Origin: Dirofilaria immitis | Taxonomy: Eukaryota; Nematoda; Chromadorea; Rhabditida; Onchocercidae | Assembly: GCA_024305405.1 (NCBI GenBank) | Contig: JAKNDB010000087.1 | Span: 7,938,501-8,002,500, forward strand | DNA length: 64,000 bases | Direction: 5' to 3' | Part shown: positions 60,717 to 64,000 of the stretch, in pieces | How the letters are laid out: each line of letters opens with the position of its first letter | How positions within the stretch are numbered: the first letter of the stretch is position 1 | Translations under genes and position numbers: made by a program | The notes under the pieces: generated by a model | Database searches by the model: none | Seen by the model: only the letters and a program-made list of their open reading frames with translations | What the model was told of the DNA's origin: nothing

Positions 60717-63700
60717 CTGCAATCAAATAAACAAATAACGAATAAAAAAGAAAAAATAGTGAAAAATTTTGAAAGTCTTTAAAAGGTTGAACAATTTGAT
60801 CAATAGTTTTAGTGAAGTTTTATAAAGATTTCTAACCTTAAAATTTAGTAAGAAATGAAATAAATCAAACTTTGAAATTTAAAACAATAAGTATAAATCA
60901 AAAAAAAGCAAAAAATAAAAAAATTAAAATTTATTAAAATATAATCTTAAATAATCGCTGGAATAATTTCGTCGACGAGAAATGATTGGAATAAATTTTT
61001 ATTGCTAAATGAATATTATGCATTATGCAAATTTTTATGATTAAAAATAATGACTGCAAAGTAAGCAAGCTACTGCATAGCGTTTAAATCATTTTAAGTT
61101 AGAATTCTTTATAAAATTTGTTTATTGTCTTGAAATTTATTTGATCGTCCTTTTTATCAACATTTGTTTAAAAAAGAGTTATTATTGTAAATGCGAAAAT
61201 TAATTTATCATTTTATGAAATTTATTTGGTAACTGATGGAAATTTTAAAAATATTCAAAATCATTACAATACAGTATGAATTTTTTTCTTCTCATTTTTT
61301 CACTTTCTTTTTGCCGAATTTTCCTCAAATTTTTTGAAATATTTTGACAATAATTGCATAAATATCATATTGTGCGAAAATACAGAAATTATACAAAAGC
61401 TGTCGAGAATTACTGTAATTATTAGGTTTGTGATGTTAATCTAATTCGGAGTTAAAGCAAATTGTTAATTATCTGTTTATGTGAATATTCAAGGAGACAA
61501 ATCTCAATTTTTTCCTAATAATTAGACAGTATCAATCAAAAGACAATACTCCTTAATAGACAGGTAATCTATTCTCAATATCATTGGTAATAAAGTTATT
61601 ATTGTAATAATTAACATGTCGTGTCGTTTCCTGCATTCGATTATGCATAACATACCCTTTTCTCCAGAGGATAAAATATGATAGATTTTTGTGGATCAGT
61701 TTGATAACTTGATAGCGATAGTACTCATAGAAGTCAGGAAAAATTGTTAAGAATATTAAAAAATATAAGAAGGAAGAATAGAAAAAGAAATTCAACGATA
61801 TGTAATTTATGAGCAGATGGTCAAAATATGAGCAACAAAGACTTTATTTGCAAACTAAAATCGCTCATTAAATTTTTGTTGAATCATAAATAATACGTAT
61901 ATTATGCGTTCATAATATTTCCATTTTGTTTTTTAATAAATTTCATAATTTCATTACTTTACACGGATAAAAATTTATCCCTTTGGTTAATTTTTTGATC
62001 AATGATGTTGAAATTATGAAAAAAAATTTTTAAATCAAAATTGGGTACAAAAAATTTTTCCATAACATATGGCATTTGACATTCTCAATTTTTGAAAAAA
62101 AAAACATTATTATTTATGAAGAATTTATGCTCTAAAAATATCATCAATAAATATTAATAGTAAAGTGGTTTATCAACATATTAACAGGATATTTTCAATA
62201 AATTATAAACGTTTATTTTATGGAATTAAAATTACTCGGGACGAAAAAAGTTTGCAAATATATTTCACATTTTTCGGTTTTCCGTTTTTTCTATCAGAAA
62301 TGAAATTTCAGTTTTAAAGAATGAAAAACTCTAATAGACAAGATGAAATTGCGTGATTATCAGGTAGTCTACTTGCACATTCCTTTTAATATTATTGAGG
62401 AATGAAGTTTGAAAAAACTAATCTATTCTATATATTTGCAAATCCATTGTGAAGGTGGATTATGTAAATGAATTTGGAAATTTTTTGCATAAATCTTACG
62501 ATATAATAATAAACTTGCATTCCGTGATACAGTAAAGTTTTATAAATGAATACTAATTAAGAGCATTGTATTCTATGATATAATAAAATTTTACAAATAA
62601 AACAAGAGATGAGTCTTACGGTAATCAGTAGGTAGTATTGTATTTTACGATAAAGCGAAATTTACAAATGAATTTTACGGCAGTTAATAGCGAACGTTCT
62701 ATTGAATAATATAGAAAAACTTAGGGATGAATTGTTTTATTGAATAACAAAATACAGTTTCCTAGAAAACATCAAATATTAATGAAATAGTAAAACTGCT
62801 TAGATTTTACAGATTAATAGATAACGATTGATTGGACGATTTTTACTTTTTCTATTTTTTCTTATCTTTTATGGAATTTGAATAGTCCATATATAAATAT
62901 AGATTCAATGATAGATAAGGTTGATCTAGGCGTTGCACTTTTAGTCCGTCGTAGGCAAAACGAGTTTTATCCTATATCCACTCTTCGTTAATCTCTTCGT
63001 TAATCCTTGGTAATATTCGTACAATTTCAAGACCGCGAAGTAATGATAATTTTTGATGAATAAATGATTAAAATCCTTTTACCGAAGGTTCACCCTTTTC
63101 ATTTTCTCTTTAAACATTTCTTATCATGTATCAACTGATATTGGCCTCTTAAATCAGTTTTTATTTTACAATAAAATTATAATTTATTGAATATTGAAAA
63201 TTCAAAAATTTTGATAGATTCCTAAAAATTTTCAATTTTCTCCGTCATTTTGGATCAAATTTGGATGACAGTTGAAGTACCAATATATTAATAATACTAA
63301 AACAAAAAATAAGCTTATTTTTCCAAAAAATTATGAATTTCCTACACAATTAACATTAGTTAATTTAATTAATCGATCACAAGCAGTAGATTAATATAAA
63401 TGATTTGAAGAAATAAAATTCTTTGAAAAAGGAATCAAAGAATAGTTAAAGTATTATTATTTGAATAACTAAAGTATCATGCTGTACCTATTTTCATGAT
63501 CTGAATAGCCTAGATGATAGCTATTACAAAAATAATATTATAACAGAGAATGTGATAAAACTTTTAATTAATGCTAATTCTAATTAATAATTACAGATGA
63601 TATAATTGATAACATAAAGTAATATTCATAAATTAAGGTGATATAGAATATTATTTATTGAACATTATTTAATAGTTTATAAATCAATTATTCATCTCAT

Positions 63701-64000
63701 TTTAATTATTAGTATTTTATAAAACAAACAGAATGAAAAGAGAAACTAAATAATTGACGCAAACATTTTAATGATAAAATAAACTTTTATTGATATTTCG
63801 CTTATTAGTAACTTGATACATCTAAAAGAGTATAAGAGGAATGCTAGAAAAGATGGATGAGAATGTCCGAGATAGAAAGAAGAAGAAGCTAGAAGTTGAA
63901 CAGGTGTTCACAATATTGCTATGCCTCATCTGAATTCATTCAATTTATAACCCCAAAATGATGATAATGATAATTCAAGTTGATAAAAACTTCAAATACT
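60717..64000. other. AT-rich region upstream of the known Rap1GAP exons
   Basis: At least one more 5' exon must exist, because exon 60551-60716 starts in mid-codon (its first base completes a codon). I could not identify it here. A minus-strand frame near 61560-61670 (NRMQETTRHVNYYNNNFITN) has fair composition but no convincing splice sites. The rest shows no coding signal. Confidence 0.45.
62517..62760. repeat. Degenerate tandem repeat, unit about 50-75 bp
   Basis: Four or five diverged copies of a pattern like attgtatt..tgata..taaa.ttttacaaat.aa follow each other near 62517, 62563, 62637, 62698 and 62738. Unit length varies, so the array is old or the match is partly by AT composition. Confidence 0.35.

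Noticed and set aside
60528..60782. Plus-strand 84-residue frame with a hydrophobic poly-leucine stretch, like a membrane protein
   Set aside because: The opposite strand encodes a Ser-rich exon ([11 protein letters not shown]) with an acceptor and a donor in phase with the GoLoco exon; the plus frame is its shadow.

Overview
The window is nuclear DNA from a nematode, most likely a spirurid or filarial-type clade III worm. It is very AT-rich. The genes are split into many short exons by AT-rich introns of about 0.15-1 kb with TTTCAG/TTTTAG-like acceptors. Acceptor-like sites lie directly before some start codons, as expected for spliced-leader trans-splicing. The proteins are conserved animal families. 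The clade is inferred from gene style, not from a species marker. Exons below were rebuilt by reading the sequence and joining splice phases, so boundaries are good to a few bases where GT/AG and phase agree and weaker elsewhere.

Layout. (1) 1-4523, minus: a decayed tandem copy of malic enzyme that runs off the left edge. (2) 6044-11739, minus: the complete copy, probably a mitochondrial malic enzyme of about 633 residues in 14 exons. (3) 11.7-18.1 kb: a gene-poor AT-rich stretch with microsatellites, one small ORF and a 35-position stem-loop at 14286-14377. (4) 18168-18338, minus: a 56-residue single-pass membrane ORF, which may be a micropeptide gene or an alternative last exon of the next gene. 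(5) 18523-27766, minus: nuclear factor I (nfi-1 type), with its DNA-binding domain in the first exons and a long Ser/Thr/Pro-rich tail. (6) 27.8-33.1 kb: the region between two divergent genes. (7) 33130-40436, plus: a ZFC3H1-like nuclear zinc-finger protein. (8) 40913-45041, plus: DDOST/OST48, the 48 kDa subunit of oligosaccharyltransferase, close enough downstream of ZFC3H1 that the two could share an operon. (9) 45965-60716, minus: a Rap1GAP with GoLoco motif and catalytic Rap-GAP domain, its 5' end not found. (10) 60.7-64 kb: AT-rich DNA with no gene I can support.

The genes do not form one pathway. They serve mitochondrial carbon metabolism, transcription, nuclear RNA surveillance, ER N-glycosylation and Rap/G-protein signalling.

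One pattern crosses all of them. About 18 single-base losses, nearly all inside runs of the same base, break the frame in otherwise well-conserved exons of six loci. This looks like uncorrected long-read homopolymer error, so most apparent frameshifts should not be read as biology. The truncated malic enzyme copy is different: it also lacks two whole exons and has a changed splice donor.
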